64,000 bases of DNA from an uncultured Lachnospiraceae bacterium (GCA_934317845.1 CAKRES010000002.1:196335-260334); one strand, 5' to 3'. Numbered from the stretch's first letter, positions 1-8,000 are shown. A program made the numbers and translations. Notes: a model not told the origin generated them from the letters alone.

Positions 1-270
1 GAAAGCGATCTGGGCTGGGTAGAGCAGACGATCTGTATGCGAAATGCCGGAGTGCCGATCGAGGCTTTGATCGAATATGTCAAGTTGTACCAGCAGGGAG
101 ATGAAACGTTTGAAGCGCGCTATCTTCTGCTGCAGGAACAGTATGATGCATTGAAGGAGCAGAAAGCAATGCTGGAGGCAACGATAAAACGGTTGCAGTA
201 TAAAATTTCCAGATATCAACAAGCAATGAAAACAGGGGTATTAACCTGGGACAAAAAGGAGTGTGACTGA
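1..270 (+). CDS. MerR-family transcriptional regulator, C-terminal part (partial)
   Basis: The reading frame is open from the first base and ends at a TGA just before the next gene, so only the last 89 residues are in the window. They begin with the end of a winged-helix region (ESDLGWVEQTICMRNAGVPIEALIEYVKLYQQG), typical of MerR regulators, followed by a long charged helix (about residues 40-80) that forms the antiparallel dimerisation coil. No effector-binding domain or cysteine cluster follows, so it belongs to the short MerR group. It lies immediately upstream of the DXS-like gene and may be cotranscribed with it. The DNA-binding helix-turn-helix is outside the window. Confidence 0.8.
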   Translation, partial: ESDLGWVEQTICMRNAGVPIEALIEYVKLYQQGDETFEARYLLLQEQYDALKEQKAMLEATIKRLQYKISRYQQAMKTGVLTWDKKECD

Positions 271-271
271 G

Positions 272-2029
272 ATGTATTTAGAACAGATCAATGGACCAGA
301 GGATGTGAAAAAGCTTACGATACAGGAGCTTCCTCGTTTGGCGGATGAGATGCGAAAGGCATTGCTTACCCGTGCCAGCCGGCATGGAGGACATTTTGGA
401 CCAAACTTTGGAATGGTGGAGGCAACGATTGCGCTACACTATGTTTTTGATTCTCCGAAGGATAAGATCGTGTATGATGTATCGCATCAGAGCTATCCAC
501 ATAAAATGCTGACCGGAAGAAAGGATGCCTATCTTTATGAGGAGCATTATGATGATGTGTCCGGCTATTCCAATCCATTAGAAAGTGAGCATGATTTCTT
601 TACTGTGGGACATACGTCCACGTCTATCAGTCTGGCAGCAGGTTTAGCAAAAGCGCGGGATGTAAAGGGCGAAGAAGGAAATGTGATTGCTGTGATCGGA
701 GATGGCTCGTTGAGTGGCGGAGAGGCATTAGAAGGACTGGACTATGCAGCAGAACTCGGTGGTAACCTGATCATACTTGTCAATGACAATGATATGTCCA
801 TTGCAGAAAACCATGGTGGTATTTATCAGAATCTCAAACAGTTGAGACAGACAAATGGAACGGCAGAATGTAACTTATTTAAAGCAATGGGGCTTGACTA
901 TTATTATGTGGCAGAAGGAAATGATGTAGCAGCACTGATCAATGTATTCCAATCTGTAAAGGATACCAAAACACCGGTGGTAGTGCACATAAAAACGCAA
1001 AAGGGAAAAGGATATGCTCCGGCAGAACAACACAAGGAGCAGTGGCATTACTGTGCCCCATTTGATATAGAAACCGGAAAACCACTGGCACAGTTTGATG
1101 CCGAAGACTATTCAGTGATCACCAGAAATTACCTGCTTGAGAAAATGAAACAGGATTCCAGTGTGGTAGCGATTACAGCAGGAACACCTGCGGTCATGGG
1201 ATTTACAGAAGAATACCGCAAGCAGGCAGGAAGTCAGTTTGTTGATGTTGGTATTGCAGAGGAGACTGCTGTTGCACTGGCATCGGGATTAGCAACAAAT
1301 AATGCAAAGCCGGTATTTGGTGTATACAGTACATTCCTGCAGCGGACATTTGACCAGATTTCCCAAGATGTCTGCATTAACAACAGTCCGGTAACGATCG
1401 TATTGTATGCCGGATCAGTATATGGCATGAATGATGTGACACATTTAGGAATTCAGGATATTCCGATGCTTTCCAATATTCCAAATCTGGTTTACCTTGC
1501 ACCGGCCACAAAAGAAGAGTATCTGGCAATGCTGGATTATAGCATTTCCCAGCAGGAGCATCCGGTTGCCATTAAACTTCCGGGAGGTGCGGTGAAGCAT
1601 AGTGCTTCTAAAGTGGAAAATTATACGTTTGAAAAGAATTATGAAGTGAGTGTACAGGGGAATGAGGTTGCCATTCTGGGACTGGGTACTTTTTATGAAT
1701 TAGGAGAACAGACGGCAAAACATTTGACGGAACAGACCGGTGTTTCTCCAACCGTTATCAAACCGTACTGCATCTCTGAGGTTTCGGAAACATTACTGGA
1801 TGAGTTAAAACGGAAACATTCGATTGTTGTAACTATCGAAGACGGAATTTTAGATGGAGGTTTTGGTGAGACCATTGCACGCTATTATGGAGATAGCGAT
1901 GTGAAGGTGTTGAATTACGGATTAAAAAAGAAATTTATTGATCGCTACGACGTAGCAGATGTATTAAAGGAAAATCATCTTACCGCGGAACAGATTGTCG
2001 AAGATGTAAAAAACCTTCTTTCCCGGTAG
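272..2029 (+). CDS. 1-deoxy-D-xylulose-5-phosphate synthase-like thiamine-diphosphate enzyme
   Basis: 585-residue transketolase-family protein of DXS layout: N-terminal thiamine-diphosphate domain with GDGSLSGGEALEGLDYAAE and the NDNDMSI metal-site continuation, central pyrimidine-binding domain, C-terminal transketolase domain. Canonical DXS condenses pyruvate and glyceraldehyde-3-phosphate for the MEP isoprenoid pathway and thiamine/pyridoxal synthesis. It is shorter than usual (about 620) and key loops differ: GGHFGPNFG in place of the GGHLxxNLG-type motif, and THLGIQD in place of the THxGxFD region, although the histidine is kept. It may be a paralogue with altered function. An ATG at 272 is favoured because AAGGA lies 11 bases upstream; a GTG at 263 overlaps the MerR stop codon. 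Confidence 0.85.
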   Translation: MYLEQINGPEDVKKLTIQELPRLADEMRKALLTRASRHGGHFGPNFGMVEATIALHYVFDSPKDKIVYDVSHQSYPHKMLTGRKDAYLYEEHYDDVSGYSNPLESEHDFFTVGHTSTSISLAAGLAKARDVKGEEGNVIAVIGDGSLSGGEALEGLDYAAELGGNLIILVNDNDMSIAENHGGIYQNLKQLRQTNGTAECNLFKAMGLDYYYVAEGNDVAALINVFQSVKDTKTPVVVHIKTQKGKGYAPAEQHKEQWHYCAPFDIETGKPLAQFDAEDYSVITRNYLLEKMKQDSSVVAITAGTPAVMGFTEEYRKQAGSQFVDVGIAEETAVALASGLATNNAKPVFGVYSTFLQRTFDQISQDVCINNSPVTIVLYAGSVYGMNDVTHLGIQDIPMLSNIPNLVYLAPATKEEYLAMLDYSISQQEHPVAIKLPGGAVKHSASKVENYTFEKNYEVSVQGNEVAILGLGTFYELGEQTAKHLTEQTGVSPTVIKPYCISEVSETLLDELKRKHSIVVTIEDGILDGGFGETIARYYGDSDVKVLNYGLKKKFIDRYDVADVLKENHLTAEQIVEDVKNLLSR

Positions 2030-2039
2030 CACCTTTTCA

Positions 2040-2068
2040 TTGACAGATGCATAGTATTCTGGTATATT
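2040..2068 (+). promoter_or_regulatory. sigma-A promoter of the NiCo riboswitch/CDF exporter
   Basis: TTGACA (2040-2045), 17-base spacer, TATATT (2063-2068). Predicted transcription start is near 2075, just ahead of the riboswitch aptamer. Confidence 0.7.
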
Positions 2069-2104
2069 AACAAAAATAACTCTTTGCACTGCATATTATC
2101 TACA

Positions 2105-2204
2105 GTACAAACTGAGCAGGCCGGGATACAGAGGTGTCCTGCGAGCCGGGTCACATGCGTGACAGTGGATGGAACATATCTGCATCCACGGGACAGTAGT
2201 TGCT
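2105..2204 (+). promoter_or_regulatory. NiCo (czcD motif) riboswitch, Ni2+/Co2+ aptamer
   Basis: The conserved four-way-junction segments occur in order: ACTGAGCAGGC (2111-2121), GCGAGCCGGG (2141-2150) and GGGACAGT (2190-2197). Between them are the expected hairpins: GGGATAC/GTGTCC, TCAC-atgc-GTGA and GTGGAT/ATCCAC. This matches the described NiCo riboswitch consensus. The class binds cobalt or nickel cooperatively and switches on metal exporters. Here it sits between a promoter and a CDF exporter and overlaps an intrinsic terminator, which supports control by transcription termination. Confidence 0.92.
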
Positions 2205-2229
2205 ATTACTGTTTCCGTGGGTGTTTTTT
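2186..2229 (+). terminator. Expression-platform terminator of the NiCo riboswitch
   Basis: CCACGGGACAGTA pairs with TTACTGTTTCCGTGG, followed by a T-rich run. The 5' arm includes the conserved GGGACAGT of the aptamer junction, so metal binding and terminator formation are mutually exclusive: metal present, read-through into the exporter. Confidence 0.88.
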
Positions 2230-2291
2230 ATTTCTCCGGAAAAAGCGCAGATGCCATAGAGTGTAAGTTCATTTTTAAGGAGGTACACGTT

Positions 2292-3194
2292 ATGGATTCT
2301 ATTCAGACACACGCTGTAAATGATTTTGAAAGGGTTGCGATGAAAGTGTCGATGGTCAGTATAGTAGGTAATGTGCTGCTGTCGCTCTTTAAACTATTCG
2401 CCGGGTTATTTGCACATTCCGGAGCAATGTTAAGCGATGCCGTTCATTCGGCCTCGGATGTATTTAGTACGATCGTTGTGATCATTGGAGTAAAATTGTC
2501 CGGAAAGGCACCCGACAAAGAACATCCTTACGGGCATGAACGGCTGGAATGTGTGGCAGCCATTGTGCTTTCTACCATTCTTTTGATCACAGGACTGGGA
2601 ATTGGATATTCTGCTGTCCAGAATATCTTTTTTACAAAGCAGAATACGTTGATGGTTCCCGGTGTGCTGGCACTTGTCGCAGCGGTTGTATCGATAGCGG
2701 CAAAGGAAGCAATGTTCTGGTATACCAAAATAAATGCCAAACGGATTGATTCGAGTGCTCTGCTTGCGGATGCGTGGCATCACCGCTCGGATGCACTTTC
2801 TTCCATCGGAGCCTTAGTTGGTATTGCGGGAGCAAGAATGGGATTTGCCATTTTAGATCCGATCGCCAGTCTGGTTATCTGCTTTTTTATTGCCAAAGCG
2901 GCTTATGATATTTTTAAGGATGCTGTCAATAAAATGGTGGATGAATCCTGCGACGATGCAACAGAGAAGCAGCTATATGATATGGCTTTGGCACAGGAGG
3001 GGGTACTTGGCATAGACCTTTTGCGTACCCGGATGTTTGGAAACAAGATCTATGTTGATCTGGAGATCCGTGCAGACGGTAATAAAACACTGCATGAAAC
3101 CCATGAGATTGCAGAGCAGCTGCATGATAAGATTGAGCGTGGATTTCCGAAGGTCAAGCACATTATGATCCATGTCAATCCGAATGAGCAATAG
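2292..3194 (+). CDS. Cation diffusion facilitator family metal exporter (Ni/Co-regulated)
   Basis: 300-residue CDF/CzcD-type membrane transporter: about six membrane helices over residues 20-210, with HSASD and HRSDALSS motifs contributing the metal site, and a cytoplasmic C-terminal domain (about 215-300) ending in a histidine-containing MIHVNP strand. CDF proteins export divalent metals in exchange for protons. The riboswitch in its leader indicates cobalt or nickel as inducing ions, so a Co/Ni efflux role is inferred; the protein alone would not tell these from zinc or iron. The ATG at 2292 is chosen because AAGGAGGT precedes it; the frame extends upstream but would run into the riboswitch. 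Confidence 0.9.
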   Translation: MDSIQTHAVNDFERVAMKVSMVSIVGNVLLSLFKLFAGLFAHSGAMLSDAVHSASDVFSTIVVIIGVKLSGKAPDKEHPYGHERLECVAAIVLSTILLITGLGIGYSAVQNIFFTKQNTLMVPGVLALVAAVVSIAAKEAMFWYTKINAKRIDSSALLADAWHHRSDALSSIGALVGIAGARMGFAILDPIASLVICFFIAKAAYDIFKDAVNKMVDESCDDATEKQLYDMALAQEGVLGIDLLRTRMFGNKIYVDLEIRADGNKTLHETHEIAEQLHDKIERGFPKVKHIMIHVNPNEQ

Positions 3195-3201
3195 CACCAG
3201 A

Positions 3202-3220
3202 CAAGAAAAATTTGACAAAT
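3202..3220 (+). repeat. 19-bp direct repeat, upstream copy, with promoter
   Basis: The 19 bases at 3202-3220 (beginning CAAGAAAAATTTGACA) recur identically at 4314-4332. Each copy contains TTGACA followed 17 bases later by TATTC(C/T) (here TATTCC at 3235-3240), so the repeat looks like a duplicated promoter start. The two copies bracket a 1.1-kb segment with a gene remnant and two small genes. Confidence 0.75.
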
Positions 3221-3226
3221 CAATAA

Positions 3227-3406
3227 AGTGCTGGTATTCCAAAATATGTATATTCTATATATGGTACATACCAGCATGCAACATCGAATGTTTCAGACAC
3301 AAGTTATACATTCTCGCCAACAGGAATGGGAAATGTAATAGAGTTCAAAAAAAATGCAAATGTATATGACAATACAGCAGGACTTGATGTTGTAGCTGAT
3401 CGGTAG
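3227..3406 (+). pseudogene. Remnant of an unidentified protein gene (C-terminal end)
   Basis: A 59-codon stretch lies open from just after a stop at 3224 and ends at TAG 3404-3406. Its product, including GTYQHATSNVSDTSYTFSP and ending in NANVYDNTAGLDVVADR, has the Thr/Ser/Asn-rich look of an extracytoplasmic beta-strand protein. No plausible start codon with a ribosome site is in this frame near its beginning, so it appears to be the 3' end of a decayed gene left between the exporter and the next operon. The family is not recognised. Confidence 0.4.
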
Positions 3407-3425
3407 TGTAAGAGGAGTGACATGC

Positions 3426-4049
3426 ATGGGGAAAAAAGGGAAAAAAATCTTTTTTATTGTATACACAATTGTATTAATCGGGATTGCAGGAACTGCAGGT
3501 TATCAGATGTCTGAAAAGAAGGGACAGAATACACTGGATATGCTTGGATGTAAGTTGGACAGCTTTCGCACGCAAAAAGGTTGGGATGATCTGACAGAAC
3601 AGGAGAAAACCAATGCGAAGTATCTGTTTACAGAGGATGAAATCAAGCGGTACGATAATCAGAAGAATTTTAGTGACTTTGCTGCAATTAGCACGAAGGA
3701 GCCGTACTGGACGTTTCATTATGCAGTGGTAAAACAATATAAAAAAGAACAGATTGCATATGGCCCAGTAGAACACAGTGAAAAAACAGATAAAACCAAG
3801 AGCCGGGATGAATTGGTTGCTTTGGCAAAAAAACAGGTGTCTCTGGATTATACGAGAATCTGTACATACAAGGATGCTGTGGAAAAGGTCTGGAAGATTA
3901 CATTTTATAAAGAAGAGCGCATGCCATATAAAGAACAGAATGTAAGTGTATATCTACAGTATGATGGAACCGTTTTGCTGGTTAGTGAGGTTCTTGAAGA
4001 TACAAAACTTGAAAATGGTACCTCAACATTGAAAGCAGGTGATGAGTGA
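3426..4049 (+). CDS. Membrane-anchored protein of unknown function
   Basis: 207 residues: a basic start (MGKKGKK), one hydrophobic segment (about 8-28) and a soluble domain predicted to lie outside the membrane. The domain is rich in Lys/Glu/Tyr and ends with strands (VWKITFYKEE, VSVYLQYDGTVLLVSEV) vaguely like a PepSY/DUF5104-type fold, but no family is recognised. An ATG at 3426 is preferred (GAGGAG 8 bases upstream) over the GTG at 3417. It overlaps the next gene by one base (TGATG), so the two are cotranscribed, probably from the TTGACA promoter at 3212. Confidence 0.65.
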   Translation: MGKKGKKIFFIVYTIVLIGIAGTAGYQMSEKKGQNTLDMLGCKLDSFRTQKGWDDLTEQEKTNAKYLFTEDEIKRYDNQKNFSDFAAISTKEPYWTFHYAVVKQYKKEQIAYGPVEHSEKTDKTKSRDELVALAKKQVSLDYTRICTYKDAVEKVWKITFYKEERMPYKEQNVSVYLQYDGTVLLVSEVLEDTKLENGTSTLKAGDE

Positions 4050-4327
4050 TGAGAAGAGAAGATCATAGGAAAAAGAGAGCGATAGGGTTGTTTTTATTAT
4101 ATTCACTTGTTCTGGTACTGCTTGCCTTTGGAAGTGGTTATGCGATCAATACACATAAGTGGAAACCGATACATGATAATTTACGACAAAAGATTGAGCA
4201 AAACGAAAAGGCAAAAAACATAAGCAGTCAAAAAGAGGAAGTCATAATAGCAAGATTGCAGATAAATGAAGCTCCCGTAAAAATTCCAACACGGAGAAAG
4301 AGTGATCTTACTGCAAGAAAAATTTGA
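4049..4327 (+). CDS. Small single-span membrane protein of unknown function
   Basis: 92 residues with a very basic N-terminus (MRREDHRKKR), one transmembrane helix (about 12-33, GLFLLYSLVLVLLAFGSGYA) and a charged Lys/Glu/Arg-rich tail. It starts on the last base of the preceding stop codon and is translationally coupled to it. The last codons run into the downstream copy of the 19-bp repeat, so the natural C-terminus may have been replaced by the duplication. No known family is seen. Confidence 0.6.
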   Translation: MRREDHRKKRAIGLFLLYSLVLVLLAFGSGYAINTHKWKPIHDNLRQKIEQNEKAKNISSQKEEVIIARLQINEAPVKIPTRRKSDLTARKI

Positions 4328-4332
4328 CAAAT
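4314..4332 (+). repeat. 19-bp direct repeat, downstream copy, promoter for the symporter
   Basis: Second exact copy of the repeat at 3202-3220. It overlaps the 3' end of the small membrane protein gene. TTGACA (4324-4329), 17-base spacer and TATTCT (4347-4352) form a promoter reading toward the symporter at 4491. Confidence 0.75.
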
Positions 4333-4361
4333 TCATGTAAGACTGTTATTCTAAGAAAAGT

Positions 4362-4400
4362 AGCGAAGACGTCACACCAGAGGACATCTTCGCTTTTTTT
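4362..4400 (+). terminator. Promoter-proximal terminator-like leader hairpin before the symporter
   Basis: AGCGAAGACGTC pairs with GACATCTTCGCT (one mismatch), followed by seven T. It begins about 10 bases after the -10 box at 4347, so it may terminate short transcripts from that promoter as well as read-through from the upstream genes. The AAGACG start is shared with leaders at 6041 and 13750. Confidence 0.75.
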
Positions 4401-4490
4401 GTAGAGGCAGCCAGGAAAAATACAGTATCAAAAAACTTTGTCGGCTAACTTGGGAACTTTTCAATACAGGATAGAAATGAGGAGGATACG

Positions 4491-5915
4491 ATGCAGGAAA
4501 TGTTTAATCAGATAGTAGAAACACTGACCAACATTATCAAACCCATTGATAATATTGTCTGGGGCTGGGGGATGATTCTGTTGTTGCTTGGCACACATAT
4601 TTTTATGACGATCCGTACCGGTGTGATTCAGACGAAGACGATCACGAAAGGAATTCCACTTTCTGTTTCCAAAGAGGAAGGGGCAGATGGAGAAGTAAGC
4701 CAGTTTCAAGCATTGGCAACTGCACTGGCTTCTACGATCGGTACCGGAAATATCATTGGTGTCGGTACGGCGATCGCACTGGGTGGTCCCGGAGCGGTAT
4801 TATGGTGCTGGCTTACCGGTGTATTTGGTATTGCAACAAAATATGCGGAATCTTTGATCGCCGTCAAATATCGTGTGAAGACAGAGGATGGAAGAATGCA
4901 GGGTGGTGCCATGTATGCATTGGAGCGTGGACTTAATATGAAATGGCTCGGTGTGATCTTCGCCGTGTTTGCAGGATTTGCTTCTTTTGGAATTGGCTGT
5001 GCTACGCAGGTCAATGCGATCGCCGAGGTCTGTCATGTCAATTTAGGGGTACCGCGTTTTGCGGTCGGACTCATTGTTGCAGTGCTGACTTCCTTTGTTA
5101 TCTTTGGTGGAATCAAAAGCATTGCAAGAGTGTGTGAAAAGCTGGTTCCATTTATGGCAGCTTTTTATGTACTTGGCTGTATCGTTATCTTATGCATGAA
5201 TTATGATTTTATTATTCCGGCGATCAAAACGATCTGTGTGCTGGCATTTACGAAAGGGGCGGCTGCCGGAGGTTTAGTCGGCGGTGGTATTCGTTATGCG
5301 ATCCAGTATGGTGTCGCAAGAGGATTATTTTCCAATGAGTCCGGTATGGGATCTGCACCGATCGCAGCGGCGGCAGCAAAGACCAAAAATCCGGTGCGTC
5401 AGGCACTGGTATCTTCTACCGGAACGTTCTGGGATACCGTTGTTGTATGTCTGATGACAGGACTGGTACTTGTTTCTACGATCATGAAAAATCCGTCGAT
5501 CAATGCGGATGAGATCGCAGATGGCGGCGTCCTTACTACATTAGCCTTTGGTCAGGTTCCTTACATCGGACCATTTATCCTGGTAGTCGGAATCATCTGT
5601 TTTGCATTTTCTACGATACTTGGCTGGGCCTATTATGGCGAACGCTGTGTAGAATATGTTGCCGGAAAGAAAGCACTGATCCCGTACCGCCTGCTTTATG
5701 TGATCGTAGCACTGGTAGCTCCGGTAGTGGCATTAGATCTTGTGTGGCTGATGGCGGATATTTTAAATGCGCTGATGGCGATCCCGAACCTGATCGCTGT
5801 ACTGCTTCTTTCTCCAGTGATCGCAGCCGAGACAAAAAAGTATATCAATAATCTGAATGCCATAGATCCGACACCGGTTCCGGTTGTTACATCCCGGAAA
5901 AAGAAGCTTGGGTGA
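4491..5915 (+). CDS. Sodium:alanine/glycine symporter (AGCS family, AlsT-like)
   Basis: 474-residue membrane protein with about ten hydrophobic segments and the AGCS signatures: QFQALATALASTIGTGNIIGV near the N-terminus and GLFSNESGMGSAPIAAAAA in the centre. The family imports alanine, glycine or sometimes glutamine with Na+. Start ATG 4491 follows GAGGAGG. The gene stands alone between its own promoter/leader (4324-4400) and a terminator (5940), but it faces the same way as, and directly precedes, an amino/imino-acid dehydrogenase operon. It may supply that pathway; the exact substrate cannot be read from sequence. Confidence 0.93.
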   Translation: MQEMFNQIVETLTNIIKPIDNIVWGWGMILLLLGTHIFMTIRTGVIQTKTITKGIPLSVSKEEGADGEVSQFQALATALASTIGTGNIIGVGTAIALGGPGAVLWCWLTGVFGIATKYAESLIAVKYRVKTEDGRMQGGAMYALERGLNMKWLGVIFAVFAGFASFGIGCATQVNAIAEVCHVNLGVPRFAVGLIVAVLTSFVIFGGIKSIARVCEKLVPFMAAFYVLGCIVILCMNYDFIIPAIKTICVLAFTKGAAAGGLVGGGIRYAIQYGVARGLFSNESGMGSAPIAAAAAKTKNPVRQALVSSTGTFWDTVVVCLMTGLVLVSTIMKNPSINADEIADGGVLTTLAFGQVPYIGPFILVVGIICFAFSTILGWAYYGERCVEYVAGKKALIPYRLLYVIVALVAPVVALDLVWLMADILNALMAIPNLIAVLLLSPVIAAETKKYINNLNAIDPTPVPVVTSRKKKLG

Positions 5916-5939
5916 GATAAGCAGAAGAGTAAGAGCGGG

Positions 5940-5969
5940 CAGCAGGCTGTAATGGTCTGCTGTTTTTTT
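5940..5969 (+). terminator. Intrinsic terminator after the symporter
   Basis: CAGCAG ... CTGCTG stem (5940-5962) followed by a T7 run. Confidence 0.75.
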
Positions 5970-6040
5970 GTGGGACTAGTATCATTTTTTACAATACAAA
6001 TCGTCCCTTGTGCCATATGATAAGCACAAGCAAACAGTCA

Positions 6041-6076
6041 AAGACGCCTGTCCGATAAGGGAGGCGTCTTTTATTT
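6041..6076 (+). terminator. Leader hairpin ahead of the dehydrogenase operon
   Basis: AAGACGCCT (6041-6049) pairs with AGGCGTCTT (6062-6070), followed by TTATTTT. It lies 31 bases ahead of the first start codon and just before the ribosome site AAAGGAGGT. It resembles the leaders at 4362 and 13750, so it is likely a leader attenuator rather than a plain gene-end terminator. No clear promoter was found before it. Confidence 0.65.
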
Positions 6077-6100
6077 TATCATAAAGGAGGTCGCTAAACT

Positions 6101-6424
6101 ATGACAAAACGAATCAGTAATCATCCGATTCTTGGGGAAACACCTGAGATGAAATCTGTGACATTTACATATAATGGAGTCGCCATGCAGGGATGTGAAG
6201 GTGAGCCGATCGCAGCCGCTTTAAAGGCAAATGGGATCATGACACACCGGTATACGGCAAAAACACATGAACCGCGCGGTGTCTTTTGTGCGATCGGACG
6301 CTGTACGGACTGCGTTATGATCGTGGATGGAAAACCAAATGTCAGAACATGTATTACACCGCTTGCAGAAGGAATGACCGTACAAACACAGTATGGAGTA
6401 TCTGCACAGAAGGGAGGAGAGTAA
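6101..6424 (+). CDS. (2Fe-2S)-binding subunit of amino/imino-acid dehydrogenase (HcnA-like)
   Basis: 107 residues with a ferredoxin-type [2Fe-2S] cluster domain: YNGVAMQGCEGEPIAAALKANG, then GVFCAIGRCTDCVMIVDG giving the CxxxxCxxC pattern, then a distal RTC. It corresponds to the small subunit of hydrogen cyanide synthase, sarcosine/opine oxidase and dye-linked proline dehydrogenase complexes. It passes electrons between flavin subunits. AAAGGAGGT stands just before the ATG. It is the first gene of a four-gene operon (6101-9490) with very short spacing. Confidence 0.85.
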   Translation: MTKRISNHPILGETPEMKSVTFTYNGVAMQGCEGEPIAAALKANGIMTHRYTAKTHEPRGVFCAIGRCTDCVMIVDGKPNVRTCITPLAEGMTVQTQYGVSAQKGGE

Positions 6425-6425
6425 C

Positions 6426-8000
6426 ATGAAGATCACACGTTATGATGTCATTATCGTCGGTGCGGGACCAGCCGGCTTATCTGCTGCAATTGAAGCGGCA
6501 AAAAATGGATTGCATCCCATCGTTTTTGATGAAAATGCCAGACCGGGTGGACAGCTTTTCAAGCAGATCCATAAATTCTTTGGATCAAAGGAGCATAAGG
6601 CAAAGATCCGGGGCTTTAAGATTGGCGAGGAGCTGTTAGCTGAGGCGGAAAAGTATGGTGTTGAGGTTATGCTCAATGCGACGGTGGTTGGTCTATATCC
6701 GGAAAAAGAAGTGACGGTAAAGGTTGGGGAAGAGATCCGGCATTACAAAGGAGATGCGGTATTGATCGCAACCGGAGCTTCGGAAAATATGGTGAACTTT
6801 AAGGGCTGGACACTTCCGGGTGTTATTGGAGCGGGAGCTGCCCAGACGATGATGAACCTGCATCACATTACACCGGGGGAGCGCATTTTAATGCTTGGTT
6901 CCGGAAATGTCGGCCTGGTAGTCAGCTTCCAGTTGATGCAGGCAGGCTGTGAGGTGGTTGCACTTGCAGATGCGGCACCACGGGTTGGCGGTTACGGTGT
7001 ACATGCCGCAAAGGTAGCACGGTGTGGAGTTCCATTTTATCTGTCCCATACGATCGTAGAGGCAGAGGGAGAGGATCATGTGACAGGCGTGGTCATTGGT
7101 CAGGTTGGACCGGACTGGAAGATCATACCGGGTACAGAGAAACATTTTGATGTGGATACCATTTGTCTGGCGGTAGGACTTTCCCCGATGGCACAGCTTT
7201 TAAAGCAGGCAGGGTGTGAAATGTCAGATACGAAGGGCGGTTATGTTCCGGTCTGTGATGCTTACGGTGCTACGAGTGTGCCGGGATTATATGCAGCCGG
7301 AGATGTGTCCGGAATTGAGGAAGCAAGCTCTGCGATGATCGGAGGTAAGATCAGTGGAACAGCGATATCCGAATATCTGGGTTATCTGGAAAAAGAAGAA
7401 AGCGAAACACGCATCAGGGAATTAAAGGCACAGCTTGCTACTCTGCGTCAGGGCATGTTTGCACCGGAAAACCGTGGAAAGCTGGTAGAAAAAACCGATG
7501 AGGGAATCGACGTATCCATGAATCTGTTGGAAAAGGGTTATATTTCAGAAGAAGAGATCACCCGTTATCCGGGTGTTACCAGACAAAAAGGAATTCATCC
7601 GGTGATCGAATGTACGCAGAACATTCCCTGTAACCCTTGTCAGGATGCCTGCAAAATGGGATGTATCCGCATTGGAAAAAATATTACTTCTCTTCCGGTC
7701 GTGGATGAAGAACATAAATGTATCGGATGTGGCATGTGCGTGGCATCCTGTTCCGGTCAGGCGATCTTCTTAGTCGAGGAGGACGTAGAGCCGGGATATG
7801 GTGAGGTGACGATGCCGTATGAATTTTTACCACTTCCTGAAGTGGGAGACGTCGGATGTGGATGTGGAAGAGATGGAAGTGTACTTTGTGAGGCGGTAGT
7901 AACCAAGGTACGGACGGCTCCGGTATTTGATCATACGAATCTGCTTACCGTAAAGGTGCCGAATGACTATGTAAACCGGGTACGTTTTTATAAGAAGTAG
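6426..8000 (+). CDS. FAD/NAD(P)-dependent oxidoreductase subunit with [4Fe-4S] domain (HcnB-like)
   Basis: 524 residues. The N-terminal FAD-binding Rossmann motif is VIIVGAGPAGLSAAIEAAKNG, a second nucleotide-binding fold begins around residue 155 (MLGSGNVGLVVSFQ), and the ATG-type motif GLYAAGDVSG is near 295. The C-terminal part (about 400-450) carries cysteine clusters (CNPCQDACKMGC; CIGCGMCVASC) that fit one or two [4Fe-4S] centres. Equivalent subunits occur in archaeal dye-linked proline dehydrogenase and bacterial opine/sarcosine dehydrogenases. ATG 6426 follows GGGAGGAG; an earlier in-frame ATG at 6393 would overlap the previous gene. Confidence 0.85.
   Translation: MKITRYDVIIVGAGPAGLSAAIEAAKNGLHPIVFDENARPGGQLFKQIHKFFGSKEHKAKIRGFKIGEELLAEAEKYGVEVMLNATVVGLYPEKEVTVKVGEEIRHYKGDAVLIATGASENMVNFKGWTLPGVIGAGAAQTMMNLHHITPGERILMLGSGNVGLVVSFQLMQAGCEVVALADAAPRVGGYGVHAAKVARCGVPFYLSHTIVEAEGEDHVTGVVIGQVGPDWKIIPGTEKHFDVDTICLAVGLSPMAQLLKQAGCEMSDTKGGYVPVCDAYGATSVPGLYAAGDVSGIEEASSAMIGGKISGTAISEYLGYLEKEESETRIRELKAQLATLRQGMFAPENRGKLVEKTDEGIDVSMNLLEKGYISEEEITRYPGVTRQKGIHPVIECTQNIPCNPCQDACKMGCIRIGKNITSLPVVDEEHKCIGCGMCVASCSGQAIFLVEEDVEPGYGEVTMPYEFLPLPEVGDVGCGCGRDGSVLCEAVVTKVRTAPVFDHTNLLTVKVPNDYVNRVRFYKK

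Noticed and set aside
2169..2291. Upstream in-frame extension of the CDF exporter
   Set aside because: It would translate the riboswitch and terminator; the ATG at 2292 has a strong ribosome site.
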